DNA of 64,000 nt from Vibrio sp. CDRSL-10 TSBA (GTDB lineage Bacteria; Pseudomonadota; Gammaproteobacteria; Enterobacterales; Vibrionaceae): the NCBI GenBank assembly GCA_039696685.1, contig CP155565.1, positions 868,001-932,000 on the forward strand, read 5' to 3'. Made by a program: the position numbers and the translations under genes. This document shows, piece by piece, positions 20,237-29,933 of the stretch (its first letter is position 1; each line of letters starts with the position of its first letter). Under the pieces are notes generated by a model that made no database searches, was not told the DNA's origin, and was given only the letters and a program-made list of their open reading frames with translations.

Positions 20237-20751
20237 AATCTGACTTCTTATTTTTATTCAACTCATAAAAATTAAAACATCAGACCCTGCATAACATCAG
20301 AACTATTATCAAAAAGTTCACTTTTTATTCAGTCCGGTTTTGTAATAACTCACAAAGGCAGAGATACACATCACAAGCGGCCCGTAAAAATAGAACTTTG
20401 GTCTAAGAGCTACTCAATGTCACTAAATTTTAATAATTAAAATATAGTTATATAAAGAGATCTCAATCACAAATAAAATCACATCACCATCGCATGGAAT
20501 TAACTCATCACTGTTTATGCATAAAACTCATTTTAACTACCAGTTATTCACTAATTTAACTTATTCAATAAAATCATTTGCAATAATTTAGAATGATCAT
20601 ACAGTGGCATAATAAATCATCTAACCATAGTCAGTTGGCTTTAATAGACCGAAAATATATATAGTGATGTGATTAATCACTATGCACATACGGTTTTTAC
20701 ATGTCCCCTGATTTAATGCCGTCCTACTTCACTAAAATCAGGAGATTGGTA
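20237..20751. promoter_or_regulatory. Divergent promoter region garD/ghrB with palindromes
   Basis: 515 very AT-rich bases without a gene. At 20669-20680 is the perfect palindrome GTGATTAATCAC, nested in ATAGTGA (20661-20667) and TCACTAT (20677-20683). This is a likely operator for a regulator of the ghrB side, about 70 bases upstream of its start. The protein that binds it cannot be named. Confidence 0.5.
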
Positions 20752-21742
20752 ATGAAACCCAATGTTGTACTGTATAAATCCATTCCGGATCTGGAACTCA
20801 ATAAGTTACAACGTCATTTTAACCTGACCTGCTTCGATGGCGTGGATGCGAAAAACCGTGACCAATTTCATCATGCTATCACCTATGCCGAAGGCATTAT
20901 TGGCTCGGGGGTCAATATGCCGGCACAGCTGCTCGATACCGCCACCAATCTCAAAGCCGCAGCAACCATTTCCGTCGGTACGGATCATTTTGATCTTGAT
21001 TACCTTACCCAGCGCGGTATCCCGCTGATTCATACACCTGGCGTATTAAACGAAACGGTAGCCGATACGGTGATTCTGTTGGCATTAGGCGCCGCCCGCC
21101 GCGCGGTTGAACTCTCTAATATGGTTCTGGATGGACGCTGGACACAAAACATCGCAGAGCAACATTTTGGGGTTGATCTGCACGGCAAGACCATGGGCAT
21201 CATCGGTATGGGTCGTATTGGCTGCGCAGTCGCAAAACGTGCCCATCATGGCTTTGGTATGTCGATTTGCTATCACAATCGCTCCGCTAACCCGGAAGCA
21301 GAACAGGATTTCGCGGCTCAGCGTCTGGAACTGGATGAGTTACTGCAAGTATCGGACTTCATCGTTGTGCTGGTGCCTCTCAGTGAGCAAACCAACAAAT
21401 TGATTGGTGAGCCGCAGTTTGCCCGGATGAAACCCAGTGCTGTCTTTATCAACGCGGCACGCGGTAAGGTTGTCGATGAAGAAGCCATGATCACGGCTCT
21501 GAAAAACAAGGTGATTCGGGCTGCTGGGCTGGATGTGTTCGACGTTGAACCTCTGCCCGCCAGCTCTGAGCTCACCAAACTCGACAACGTATTTTTGCTG
21601 CCGCATATCGGTTTCAGCGACCGGCCAGACCCGCCTGGCGATGGTTGAGTGTGCAGTTGACGGTTTTATCGCCGCCATGCATGGCGACTATTCGCAAGCG
21701 TGCGCCAACCAAAAAAGCTTAGAGGCCATGGCAGAGACCTGA
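20752..21742 (+). CDS. ghrB: D-2-hydroxyacid dehydrogenase (GhrB-like), interrupted by +1 frameshift
   Basis: NAD(P)H-dependent reductase of glyoxylate, hydroxypyruvate or 2-keto sugar acids. The frame has ETVADTVILLALGAARR, the Rossmann GIIGMGRIGCAVAKRA, INAARGKVVDEEA with catalytic Arg, and the DVFDVEPLP Glu region. Its end LPHIG continues in the next frame as SATGQTRLAMVECAVDGF, carrying the catalytic His, if one T is removed from GTTTC at 21611-21615. That gives 329 residues. AGGAGAT before the ATG at 20752 sets the start over 20701. It is divergent from garD and could handle hydroxypyruvate or 2-ketogluconate. Confidence 0.88.
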
Positions 21743-21936
21743 ACGCTCGCCAGGGTGGCGTATTTGGTATGATCAGATACATTGAACATATTAATACTTT
21801 ATCCTGCATTAACTTGGTATCGTTCATAGTGAGCGCAGGATACACTGATGCCTGTTGATAGCCATCTTTCGTCTTTGTCCTGACTTTTTATTTGGACCTG
21901 ATTCTGATTTGGGCCAGATTTTCTATATGGAACAGT

Positions 21937-22380
21937 ATGAAGCTCTCTTTACGCCCCGCGACCAACGCAGATTATCTGTTCGCGTTTGAACTCAAAAAAC
22001 TGTGCGAGCAGGATGTCATTACCCGGCAATTTGGCTGGGATGAAGAACTGCAGCTGGAGTTACATCGTCAGGAATGGCGCTCGGGTCTGCCGACCCTGAT
22101 TTGTGCTGACGGAGTTGCGGTCGGCACCTTTCGTCTTCATCTTCATGATGAGCGCTTTCATTTCTCACGCTTTTTTGTTCTCCCCGCCTATCAAAACCAG
22201 GGGCTGGGCAGTGAAATACTGACATTCGTGACGAAACGCTGCACCCAGTTACAACGTGCCTGCCTGCTGTGCTGCATTCAGGGTAACCGTGCGACTGAGC
22301 TGTATCAACGTTTTGGGTTCACGACTTATCGCCAAGATTCTCAATTTATTTATATGAAATTTCAGCCAATCGCTGATTAA
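21937..22380 (+). CDS. GNAT family N-acetyltransferase
   Basis: A 147-residue acetyltransferase. The beta4-alpha3 acetyl-CoA site is visible as RFFVLPAYQNQGLGSEIL (Q-x-x-G-x-G/A type), followed by the ELYQRFGF motif near the C-terminus. GGAAC lies upstream of the ATG at 21937; an open frame to 21892 has no better start. It is monocistronic. The acceptor substrate cannot be told from the sequence. Confidence 0.85.
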   Translation: MKLSLRPATNADYLFAFELKKLCEQDVITRQFGWDEELQLELHRQEWRSGLPTLICADGVAVGTFRLHLHDERFHFSRFFVLPAYQNQGLGSEILTFVTKRCTQLQRACLLCCIQGNRATELYQRFGFTTYRQDSQFIYMKFQPIAD

Positions 22381-22567
22381 TGGTCTTTTCTTTCACTGAT
22401 TCCTGAGCTTTCTCTTGGTTCTCCCTGAATTATTCTTAGTTACTAAGCAAAACAAATTAAGTTGCCCGAAATCAAAGTGCTACTGAAATCACTCCCTTAT
22501 AGTCAGCCCATGGACTGCTTAGCCAGGCAGTAACAACAAGAATAATATTCATCAGAAGAGACTAACC

Positions 22568-24604
22568 ATGATTCAGTACTACAAAAATAAAACGGTCGGG
22601 TTCCAGCTTAGGGCCGTCATGGCCGTATGTTTGCTGCTCGCCTTTAGCAGTATTGCGGCGCTGGTTTACCGTAACGCATCTGCTGTTTTGTTAGAGGTAA
22701 CCTTAAAAGAGCAGCAATCCAAAATCGATGCGATGTCTAAAACCATTGCGGAACAATTTGATGCATACCTGACAACAGCCCGGGTACTGGAAGCCAGTTT
22801 CCAACACGGCTACCTGCAAGGTGCGGTACAAGCCGGCAATGCGACCACTTTTCGCGGTCATCAGGTACGCGATCTGCGTCTCAACGGTGACAGCTTGCTG
22901 GATAACAGCCAGATTGTCGACGGTTTTAGCCACGACACCGGCGCTGTCGCAACCCTGTTCGCAGCATCCGATAATGACTGGCTACGTATTGCCACATCGC
23001 TTAAAGACAGTGCCGGTAATCGCGTTATCGGCACCTTCCTTGGACGAAACCACCCCGGATTCCGTCAATTGTCACAAGGGCAGCCCTACTACGCTCAGGT
23101 CAGTCTGTTTGGCGAACGCTACATCACGTATTACTCACCGATCAAAGATCTTGAGGGCCAGGTCATCGCCATCTCTTTTATCGGACTTCCGGTCGAGGAC
23201 GCTGCCCAAGATATCTTTAGTGCGCTGAAAAACATCGCCTGGGGTGATACCGGCTACACCATGATCGTTGACAATAGCAGCACTCAGCGCGGCCATTATC
23301 TGTTGCATCCGACGCTGACAGGCAGCAGTACCACACTGCTGGATACCACAGACGCTAATGGTGAAAAACCGTTTAGTGCGGTATTTGAGCAACAAAGCGG
23401 ACTGATTCTCTATCCTGAGCGTCAACAAGGCAACGTGGCTGAAAAATACCTGGTGTTCTCTACCATTGAAGGCTGGAACTGGAAAGTGCTGGGCGGAACG
23501 TATACCTCTGAAGTGACCAAAGCCAGCCGCGAACTGTTATTGTTAATCTCTGTTATTTCCGCCATCGGTGCTGCACTGACTTTCGCGGTGATCACTGTAT
23601 TTATTATTCGCACCACCAAACCACTGACACTGTTGTCCGGTTACATGGATCGCCTCAATCAGGGCGAAGTGAGCCTTAATATTGCCAAAGGAAACTCACT
23701 CTCACGTAATGAAGTGACCCGCCTGACGAACAGTGTGGCCGACATGGCACAGCACCTGAATGAACTGGTGGGTGACATTCGTACCACCAGCGATCAGGTT
23801 CACAACCAATCCGCCAGCGTGTTGGGTGACGCGCGTCATAATCTCAAACAGGCTGACGCTCAGCAGCAGCAGGTCGAACAAGCCGTTGCAGCGATTGAAG
23901 AAATGGCCACCTCCGCACAGGCGGTTGCCCAACAGGTTGAAGCCATCGCCGGCAACGTCCGCGAAGCGGATATTAATGCCCAAAACGGTTTATCGATGGT
24001 GGAGATGGTCTGTATTGATGTGGCTCAGCTTAATGATCAACTTGATCAATCCGCTTCGGCTATCCATCAGGTCAGTGACGACAGTGCCAGTATTCATACC
24101 GTCACTAAAATGATTGACGAAATCGCCGAACAGACCAATCTTCTGGCCCTGAATGCCGCGATAGAAGCCGCCCGTGCCGGTGAACAAGGACGCGGATTTG
24201 CTGTGGTCGCCGATGAAGTTCGAACTCTCGCCCATCGCACTCAGGTGTCGGTCAAAGATGTGGTCAGTATTATTGATAAACTGAGAACATCTACCGATAA
24301 CGCCGTATCTCTGATGCAATTAAGTCAGAACAGCGCTGATGCGGTACTGAATAAAGCGCAGGAAGCCGGTCATTCACTAGAGTCTATCGCCGAGCAGGTG
24401 CGTGACATTGCCGGTCAGTCTGATGCGATTGCGGCAACTGCAGAGCAGCAAGCTCAGGTTTCTCAGGAAGTGGCGGTGAGCGCTGCCGAAATCAGCCAGC
24501 TCAATAGCTCAAGTCGTGAGACGACAGCGCAAACATCACAAAGCGCTGAAGACTTATCCCAGTTAGCCACTCACCTTAAACAACAAGTCAGCTTTTTCAA
24601 ATAA
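22568..24604 (+). CDS. Methyl-accepting chemotaxis protein with periplasmic Cache-type sensor
   Basis: A 678-residue receptor that relays an extracellular signal to CheA/CheW. Order: TM1 at about 15-35, a large periplasmic domain to about 320 with Cache features ([26 protein letters not shown]), TM2 at about 323-346, HAMP to about 400, and then the coiled-coil signalling domain. The conserved hairpin tip [20 protein letters not shown] and [15 protein letters not shown] is at about 516-550. There is no C-terminal CheR-tethering pentapeptide. The ligand is unknown. It has its own terminator. Confidence 0.95.
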   Translation: MIQYYKNKTVGFQLRAVMAVCLLLAFSSIAALVYRNASAVLLEVTLKEQQSKIDAMSKTIAEQFDAYLTTARVLEASFQHGYLQGAVQAGNATTFRGHQVRDLRLNGDSLLDNSQIVDGFSHDTGAVATLFAASDNDWLRIATSLKDSAGNRVIGTFLGRNHPGFRQLSQGQPYYAQVSLFGERYITYYSPIKDLEGQVIAISFIGLPVEDAAQDIFSALKNIAWGDTGYTMIVDNSSTQRGHYLLHPTLTGSSTTLLDTTDANGEKPFSAVFEQQSGLILYPERQQGNVAEKYLVFSTIEGWNWKVLGGTYTSEVTKASRELLLLISVISAIGAALTFAVITVFIIRTTKPLTLLSGYMDRLNQGEVSLNIAKGNSLSRNEVTRLTNSVADMAQHLNELVGDIRTTSDQVHNQSASVLGDARHNLKQADAQQQQVEQAVAAIEEMATSAQAVAQQVEAIAGNVREADINAQNGLSMVEMVCIDVAQLNDQLDQSASAIHQVSDDSASIHTVTKMIDEIAEQTNLLALNAAIEAARAGEQGRGFAVVADEVRTLAHRTQVSVKDVVSIIDKLRTSTDNAVSLMQLSQNSADAVLNKAQEAGHSLESIAEQVRDIAGQSDAIAATAEQQAQVSQEVAVSAAEISQLNSSSRETTAQTSQSAEDLSQLATHLKQQVSFFK

Positions 24605-24610
24605 GCGTCA

Positions 24611-24651
24611 GCTCGTCCGGATGGCAAATTGCGATCCGGACGAGCGTTTTT
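24611..24651 (+). terminator. Terminator of the chemotaxis receptor gene
   Basis: GCTCGTCCGGAT pairs with ATCCGGACGAGC over an 11-base loop and is followed by GTTTTT. Confidence 0.9.
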
Positions 24652-24887
24652 CATCCCGGCGTCACGCTGTTCAGTTCGAATTAAGTCCAATCGATTGTTA
24701 TAACATCCGCTTTATCTTGACGCCTTTCCGACAACTCATACAATCAAGCTATTAGTCATTAAGCTGCAGACACCGCCACACCAACTGTTTTTGTACATCC
24801 GATACCTGCCGCGCGAACACGTCCCCAAAAAATGGGCCGCAAGCTGCTCGCTGGATCTGATACAAAAACTAGCGTAAGGAAACCGCT

Positions 24888-25685
24888 ATGGACAGAACGG
24901 TACACATCAAAAACGCGCAGGAAATCGCACTAATGCGCGAAGCGGGCCAACGGCTGGCACAAGTGTTTGATATGCTTGATGAGTTCGTCATTCCCGGCCG
25001 TTCAACCATGGAAATCAACCATCGGGTTGAGGAGTTTATTGTCCGAACTTTGGGCGCACGCCCCGCCAGCAAAGGGCAATATGGCTATCCGTATGCGATT
25101 AACAGCTCTGTTAATGAAGTTGCCTGCCACGGCGTACCACACCCCGACCAGATCCTGAGCGAGACAGACATCATCAACCTGGATGTCACACTCGAACATG
25201 GCGGTTTTATTGTTGATTGCAGTAAAAATTATCTGATGCCGAACGCCGGCGTGGCCGCCAGGGCATTGGTCAGTGCTAGTCAACAGGCATTGTGGGCAGG
25301 GATCCGGCAAGTCAGGCCCGGCGCCATGCTGGGTGATATTGGTTACACGATCCAGCGTTTTGCTGAATCGCATGGTTACAGCGTTGTTCGGGAATACTGT
25401 GGGCACGGGATTGGCCGCGAAATGCACGAAGCACCGCAGGTTTTACATTACGGCCTGCCCAACCGCGGCCTGACACTGCGTGAAGGGATGGTATTTACCA
25501 TCGAACCCATCCTCAATCTTGGCAGTGACAAAGTCTATACCCGACAAGATGGCTGGAGCGTCGCGACTTCAGATAATCAACTCTCTGCCCAGTCAGAGCA
25601 CACGGTACTGGTTACCGCCAATGGCTATGAAGTCCTTACCGCTCAGCGTCCAATGAGCTCACCAACAGCTGAACGCCACAGTTAA
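24888..25685 (+). CDS. map: Type I methionine aminopeptidase (second copy type)
   Basis: Removes the initiator Met from nascent proteins. The 265-residue protein has the metallopeptidase M24A metal ligands in order: Asp in IINLDVTLEHGG, Asp in FIVDCSKNYL, His in CGHGIGREMHE, Glu in FTIEPIL and Glu in QSEHTVLVT. Its divergent metal-site surroundings (VDCSKN instead of the common HGDTS) and isolated position, away from rpsB, suggest an accessory paralogue rather than the housekeeping copy. Start at the ATG at 24888, with TAAGGAAA upstream. Confidence 0.93.
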   Translation: MDRTVHIKNAQEIALMREAGQRLAQVFDMLDEFVIPGRSTMEINHRVEEFIVRTLGARPASKGQYGYPYAINSSVNEVACHGVPHPDQILSETDIINLDVTLEHGGFIVDCSKNYLMPNAGVAARALVSASQQALWAGIRQVRPGAMLGDIGYTIQRFAESHGYSVVREYCGHGIGREMHEAPQVLHYGLPNRGLTLREGMVFTIEPILNLGSDKVYTRQDGWSVATSDNQLSAQSEHTVLVTANGYEVLTAQRPMSSPTAERHS

Positions 25686-25743
25686 GTAACACGGAACTGA
25701 TTAGCCCTGCGCCAGACAGGCTTTACGTACACTGACTTAAACG

Positions 25744-26218
25744 CTACACATCGACGTGGCGGGCAATCATAATCACTTCGTCGGCGCTGTAGAGATCGCT
25801 CAGTGTCGCTTCGACTTCCGCGCCTAGTGCCTGGCGATACAGATTCTGTGCCCGGTTATCGGCCCGGGTAGTGATAAGGATATGTTTCAGAGTGGATCCC
25901 TGATTGCGTAACTGCTCTTTCACCAAAGGCAGGGAATCTGTCAGTAACTGACGACCAATCCCCTGGCCCTGATAAGAAGGTTCAACGGCCAGTTGTTCCA
26001 GTTTCCAGCACGACCTGAGGACGAAAACCGCTTTTCTGCGCCCAGATGATATAACCGACCACTTCCCCTCGTTTCTCTGCGACCAGACAAAATGTGCGTG
26101 GCGCGGCTTTGAAACTGCACTGGAGCCATTGCTGTGAATATTGCTGACGCGGAAAAGCCACCTGATGAATCAGAGCGGCCCCGGGAACATCCTGCGCCAA
26201 CATAAAACGAACTGCCAT
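25744..26218 (-). CDS. GNAT family N-acetyltransferase, interrupted by +1 frameshift
   Basis: The N-terminal frame from the ATG at 26218 (GAGGT seven bases upstream; FMLAQDVPGAALIHQVAF, VVGYIIWAQKSGF) and the C-terminal frame (NRAQNLYRQALGAEVEA) join when one base is removed from GTTTC at 26001-26005. This gives 157 residues and restores the acetyl-CoA loop YQGQGIGRQLL. The substrate is unknown. Its 3' end faces map, and the terminator on its promoter side is the one split by the insertion sequence. Confidence 0.8.
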
Positions 26219-26359
26219 AATCACCTCTGTTTCGGTTTTGTGCCTGACCACGATACCACTGCACAAATCAAATTTCTTTTACTTTTCAAAGGCTATTTCC
26301 ATTACATAACAATCACCACCGCCCAAGGCGGTGGTTTAGGGATGACAATAAAAAGCCCC

Positions 26360-26369
26360 GGCACAGACC
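26360..26369 (+). repeat. Left copy of 10-bp target-site duplication
   Basis: GGCACAGACC here and at 27872-27881 directly flanks both ends of the IS4-family element. Joining the two sides with one copy recreates AGCCCCGGCACAGACCGGGGCT, a terminator-like hairpin. Confidence 0.85.
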
Positions 26370-27871
26370 CTGTCTTTCCTACACAAATCCCTCGATGAAA
26401 GTTGAGGGATTTTTTTTTGAATTTTTGTCGATTTTTATGATCTCAACAAAAAACAAAGTGTTGAGGTAAAGTATGGTGTTTTTAACAGATGCAGAGCAAT
26501 GGGCGACTGAGACTTTTTCACAAGCTAATCTCGGAGATCTTAGACGAACCAAACGTTTAGTTAAACTCACCGCATCTCTTGCTAATCACGTAGGGCAGTC
26601 TATTGTGCAATCTTTAAAATCTCCTTCTGACATTGAAGCCGCTTACCGTTTTACCCGCAATCACGCTATTGACTCTCAATCGATTGCAGAAGCAGGCTTT
26701 GCCGCAACGGCCGAAACTGGCTCAATCTTATGACTGTCTACTGGCTTTGGAAGATACAACCTCACTGGACTTTACCCATCGAACCGTCAGGGATGAAATG
26801 GGATATACCACCTCTAGGAAAAGCGCCAAAGGCATGCATGCTCACTCCGTGTTGCTGTTTGCTCCCGAGGAGAAGCAGGTTGTGGGGTTGATTGAGCAGG
26901 AGCGCTGGATAAGGGACATGAGCTTATATGGAAAGAAAGCTCAGCGAGGTAACCGAGCCTATGAAGAGAAGGAAAGCTTTAAATGGGAACGTGCGTCGAG
27001 AGCCATGGAAAAACGTCTCGGCTCAGTGATAGACAAGGTTATCTCCGTCTGTGACAGAGAAGCCGACATCATTGAATACCTGACCTATAAAATGACCAAC
27101 CGACAACGCTTTGTCGTCCGATCGATGCAAAGCCGGTGCATCGAAGAGAGTACAGACAAGCTGTACTCATTTAGTGATGCCTTACAGCCCGCAGATGAAA
27201 GAAAAGTTCAGGTTAAGCAACGAGGAGGACGTAAAGCTCGAGAGGCTATCTGCGAAGTTCGATATGCCCCAATCACCATCAAAATGCCAGCAAACAAACG
27301 AGGTGAACCCGTCTCATTGTACTATGTGGGCTGTCAGGAAACGAATCACGAGCAGGCCCTTTGCTGGCATATTCTCACGTCAGAGCCAGTGTTGAGTAAA
27401 GAGGATGCTAAGCGTATCTTGGATTACTATGAAAAACGCTGGTTGATTGAGGAGTTCCACAAAGCCTGGAAAAGCGGAGGAACACAGGTTGAGGAGCTCC
27501 GTATGCAAAATAAAGAGAATTTAGAAAAGATGGTCGTCATCCTAGCGTTCATAGCCGTTCGTGTTCATCAACTGCGTTATCTTGGTCTGAACAAAAAAGA
27601 AGCGGAAAAACAGAGTTGTGAAACGCTCTTGAGTCCGGTTGCTTGGAAGCTACTTTGGTCAAAACAGGAAAAGACGCGCCCCCCTAAAAGAGCACCAAGT
27701 GTGTACTGGGCATACATCAATCTCGGCAAGCTCGCGGGATGGTATGACTCGAAACGTAATGGTCGTGTGGGTTGGGAGCGGTTATGGGAAGGATGGTTCT
27801 TATTACAAACCATCCTTGAAGGTTATCTGTTAGCCAAGTCTCTTGACCTATGAGATGTGATCAAGAGACAG
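26370..27871 (+). mobile_element. IS4-family (IS50-like) insertion sequence
   Basis: A 1.5-kb element bounded by 19-bp ends: CTGTCTTTCCTACACAAAT at the left and, read inward from the right (27853-27871), CTGTCTCTTGATCACATCT. The right end differs by one base from the IS50/Tn5 inside end as I know it, and the left end resembles the Tn5 outside end more loosely. It carries one transposase gene and is flanked by a 10-bp direct repeat. It has landed in the loop of a terminator, between a GNAT gene and the symporter gene. Confidence 0.92.
26473..27853 (+). CDS. IS4-family transposase (Tn5 type), interrupted by +1 frameshift
   Basis: A DDE transposase of the IS50 group. The N-terminal frame (DAEQWATETFSQANLGDLRR, PSDIEAAYRFTRN) joins the main frame (LLALEDTTSLDF, VISVCDREADIIEYL, WLIEEFHKAWKSGGTQVEE) when one A is removed from GAAAC at 26713-26717, giving 459 residues. 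Catalytic Asp in LEDTTSL and CDREAD and Glu in the Y-x2-R-x3-E-x6-K signature (YEKRWLIEEFHKAWK) are present. If the frameshift is real, the element cannot move by itself. Confidence 0.9.
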
Positions 27872-27881
27872 GGCACAGACC
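27872..27881 (+). repeat. Right copy of 10-bp target-site duplication
   Basis: GGCACAGACC, identical to 26360-26369, followed by GGGGCTTT, the displaced right arm of the split terminator. Confidence 0.85.
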
Positions 27882-27912
27882 GGGGCTTTACAGACATCAG
27901 GCGTTACGCTGA

Positions 27913-29160
27913 TTAACTGTTATAAACAGTCTCGTCCAGTTCACGTTCGCTTTTCGCAACCAGAACCGCCACCATCATGTCACCACAAACGTTAATGGTC
28001 GTGCGCGCCATATCCAGAATACGGTCAATACCCGCCACAATCGCCAGACCTTCGACAGGCAGGCCAACCGTGCTCAGTACCAGAGACAACATGATAAGGC
28101 CCGCACCCGGTACACCTGCAGTACCAACCGAGGCCAGTGTCGCGGTCAGAATAATGGTCAGGTAGTCTGAGGTTTGCAGGTCGATACCAAACGCCTGCGC
28201 GATGAACAGCGCGCACACACCTTGGTACAGTGCAGTACCATCCATGTTAATGGTTGCACCCAGCGGCAGAACAAAACTCGACACACCTTCAGACACACCC
28301 ATGTCCTGGCGAGACGCTTTAATTGTCGCAGGCAAGGTACCTGAACTGCTCGATGTGGTAAACGCAACCGCTGCAGGGTTAGTAATCGCACGCAGATATT
28401 TGATTGGGTTCAGTCGGCCCAGCAGGCTCAACACGCCTGAATAGAACACCAGCACGTGGATCAGCGCACCCAGATACACCGCACCAATCACTTTGATCAG
28501 CGGCAGAAGGACGTCAAGACCGTAAGTACCGGCAACCCAGGCCATCAGACCAAAGATGCCGTACGGAGCCAGTTTCATCACCAGTTCAGTCAGCTTGTAC
28601 ATGGCTTCCGCCAGGCTTTCAAACAGTTTCACTGCCGGTTCACCTTTTTCACCCACCAACACCAGGGAAACACCAAGACCAACCGCAAAAACGATGATTT
28701 GCAGAATGTTACCCGCCGCCAGAGCATTCACCGGGTTTTGCGGGATCATAGCCAACAGCGTCTGCACCAGAGGTGGCGCACTCTTACCGGCATCATCAAG
28801 ATCTTTGGCAACCATGTTCAGTCCAGCGCCTGGCTCAAGCAGAGCAGAAAGGCCAAGACCAATGGCAATTGCAACGGCGGTCGTTCCCAGATACAACACC
28901 ACGGCTTTGACGCCAATACGCCCCATCTTGCGGGTGTCTTTCATCGATGTAATACCAACGATCAGAGAACAGAACACCAGAGGCACGATCAACATTTTAA
29001 TCGCGTTAATAAACAGAGTACCGATTGGCTTAAGCAATGCAGCACTTGGGCCCATCAGCGCGCCAACGATAATACCGGCCACCATACCAATCAGGATTTT
29101 TTTCCACAGCGCCATGCCTGACCAAAAACCCTTACGGGATGACTGTACTTGATTGTCCAT
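27913..29160 (-). CDS. Dicarboxylate/amino acid:cation symporter (DAACS family)
   Basis: A 415-residue inner membrane symporter for glutamate/aspartate or C4-dicarboxylates, coupled to Na+ or H+. Family motifs: the Ser-rich re-entrant loop FTTSSSSGTLPAT near residue 270, the unwound TM7 motif ATINMDGTALYQG, the second loop GVPGAGLIML and the TM8 region RTTINVCGD. The frame is open to 29220, but AAGGAAAG before the ATG at 29160 decides the start. Its terminator has been split by the IS4 element just downstream. GltP and DctA cannot be told apart here. Confidence 0.9.
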   Translation of the reverse strand: MDNQVQSSRKGFWSGMALWKKILIGMVAGIIVGALMGPSAALLKPIGTLFINAIKMLIVPLVFCSLIVGITSMKDTRKMGRIGVKAVVLYLGTTAVAIAIGLGLSALLEPGAGLNMVAKDLDDAGKSAPPLVQTLLAMIPQNPVNALAAGNILQIIVFAVGLGVSLVLVGEKGEPAVKLFESLAEAMYKLTELVMKLAPYGIFGLMAWVAGTYGLDVLLPLIKVIGAVYLGALIHVLVFYSGVLSLLGRLNPIKYLRAITNPAAVAFTTSSSSGTLPATIKASRQDMGVSEGVSSFVLPLGATINMDGTALYQGVCALFIAQAFGIDLQTSDYLTIILTATLASVGTAGVPGAGLIMLSLVLSTVGLPVEGLAIVAGIDRILDMARTTINVCGDMMVAVLVAKSERELDETVYNS

Positions 29161-29463
29161 TTCTTTCCTTGTGTGTTGATAGTGTAAACGACTAAAAAAA
29201 GCAAAGGCGCAATTACACAATAAAAGTCGCCTGACGTAAACTGTGATAAATGACTATTTTCACACCCTGACAAGGAATAATTATCCAACAAAACTGACTC
29301 AGATCCGGCTCAAATGCAACTTTACCCATATAAAGCATCAAATTAACGCTTAGTTATCAGCGGGCTACTTAACGTCACTGCCACCTCTGTCTTCTGACTT
29401 CGCAAACATAAATCTCAAATCTGCAACGTCCTGACCTCGGCCATAGCCACTCTCAGAACCCAT
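29161..29463. other. Intergenic region upstream of the symporter gene
   Basis: About 300 bases with no gene. It must hold the symporter promoter; no specific operator is recognised. Confidence 0.3.
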
Positions 29464-29496
29464 AAAAAAACGCCGCCTGATCTGAGCCAGGCGGCG
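29464..29496 (-). terminator. Terminator of the glk/remnant transcript
   Basis: On the - strand, CGCCGCCTG, an 8-base loop, CAGGCGGCG and seven T. It lies downstream of the gene remnants that follow glk. Confidence 0.88.
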
Positions 29497-29563
29497 CTAG
29501 GGGTTTGCTTGGTAAGCCGCAACCCTGACGGGTCACAAACGGTCGGTATGACCCGCCGGGATG

Positions 29564-29684
29564 CTATGGCAGATAGGCACCGCCGCAGACAGGATTATAC
29601 GTACCGGTAATATGCAGACTCGCCTCACTCGCTAAGTAGCGCACCGTGTTCGCCACTAGTGATCAGTGCGTTACGTTTTGTCAT
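29564..29684 (-). pseudogene. Short-chain dehydrogenase remnant with internal deletion
   Basis: The start MTKRNALIT (with AAGGAG before the ATG at 29684) is that of a Rossmann short-chain dehydrogenase such as PhaB/FabG. After about ten codons it runs, in a shifted frame, into a typical SDR C-terminus: NTVRYLASEASLHITGTYNP then GGAYLP and a stop at 29564. Some 200 central codons, including the catalytic Tyr-x-x-x-Lys, are gone. The exact family is inferred from two short ends only. Confidence 0.6.
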
Positions 29685-29740
29685 TGTGGCTCCTTATGAG
29701 TTACAGGTTTATGTGACAGCCTGTCTGGGCTTATTTCGCG

Positions 29741-29927
29741 TTAATATTGCTGATTGAGCTGACGCAGGTTGCTAATCACCCCCGACAACTGTTGCTTGCT
29801 GATTTGCAGTTTCTGACTGTTCTCTGCCCTGCTGAGCATCGTGCAGTACCCCTGCGGCGATTTCCGCATACTGCTCGACAATCGCCAGCGATTTTTCGGT
29901 CAGACGCACCAACTTACAGCGCCAGCC
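29741..29927 (-). pseudogene. 3' remnant of an unidentified gene
   Basis: About 60 codons of a helical, Gln-rich C-terminus (LTEKSLAIVEQYAEIAAG, then SELQISKQQLSGVISNLRQL) without a proper start, squeezed between the glk stop and the SDR remnant. The two halves join only if one base is removed from GTTTC at 29809-29813, the same signature as elsewhere. The pattern suggests the tail of a coiled-coil protein; I do not recognise the family. Confidence 0.5.
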
Positions 29928-29933
29928 TTAGGA

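Noticed and set aside
28456..29121. 221-codon + strand ORF opposite the symporter
   Set aside because: Antisense to an intact transporter with all family motifs; the translation is His/Gln-rich low complexity.
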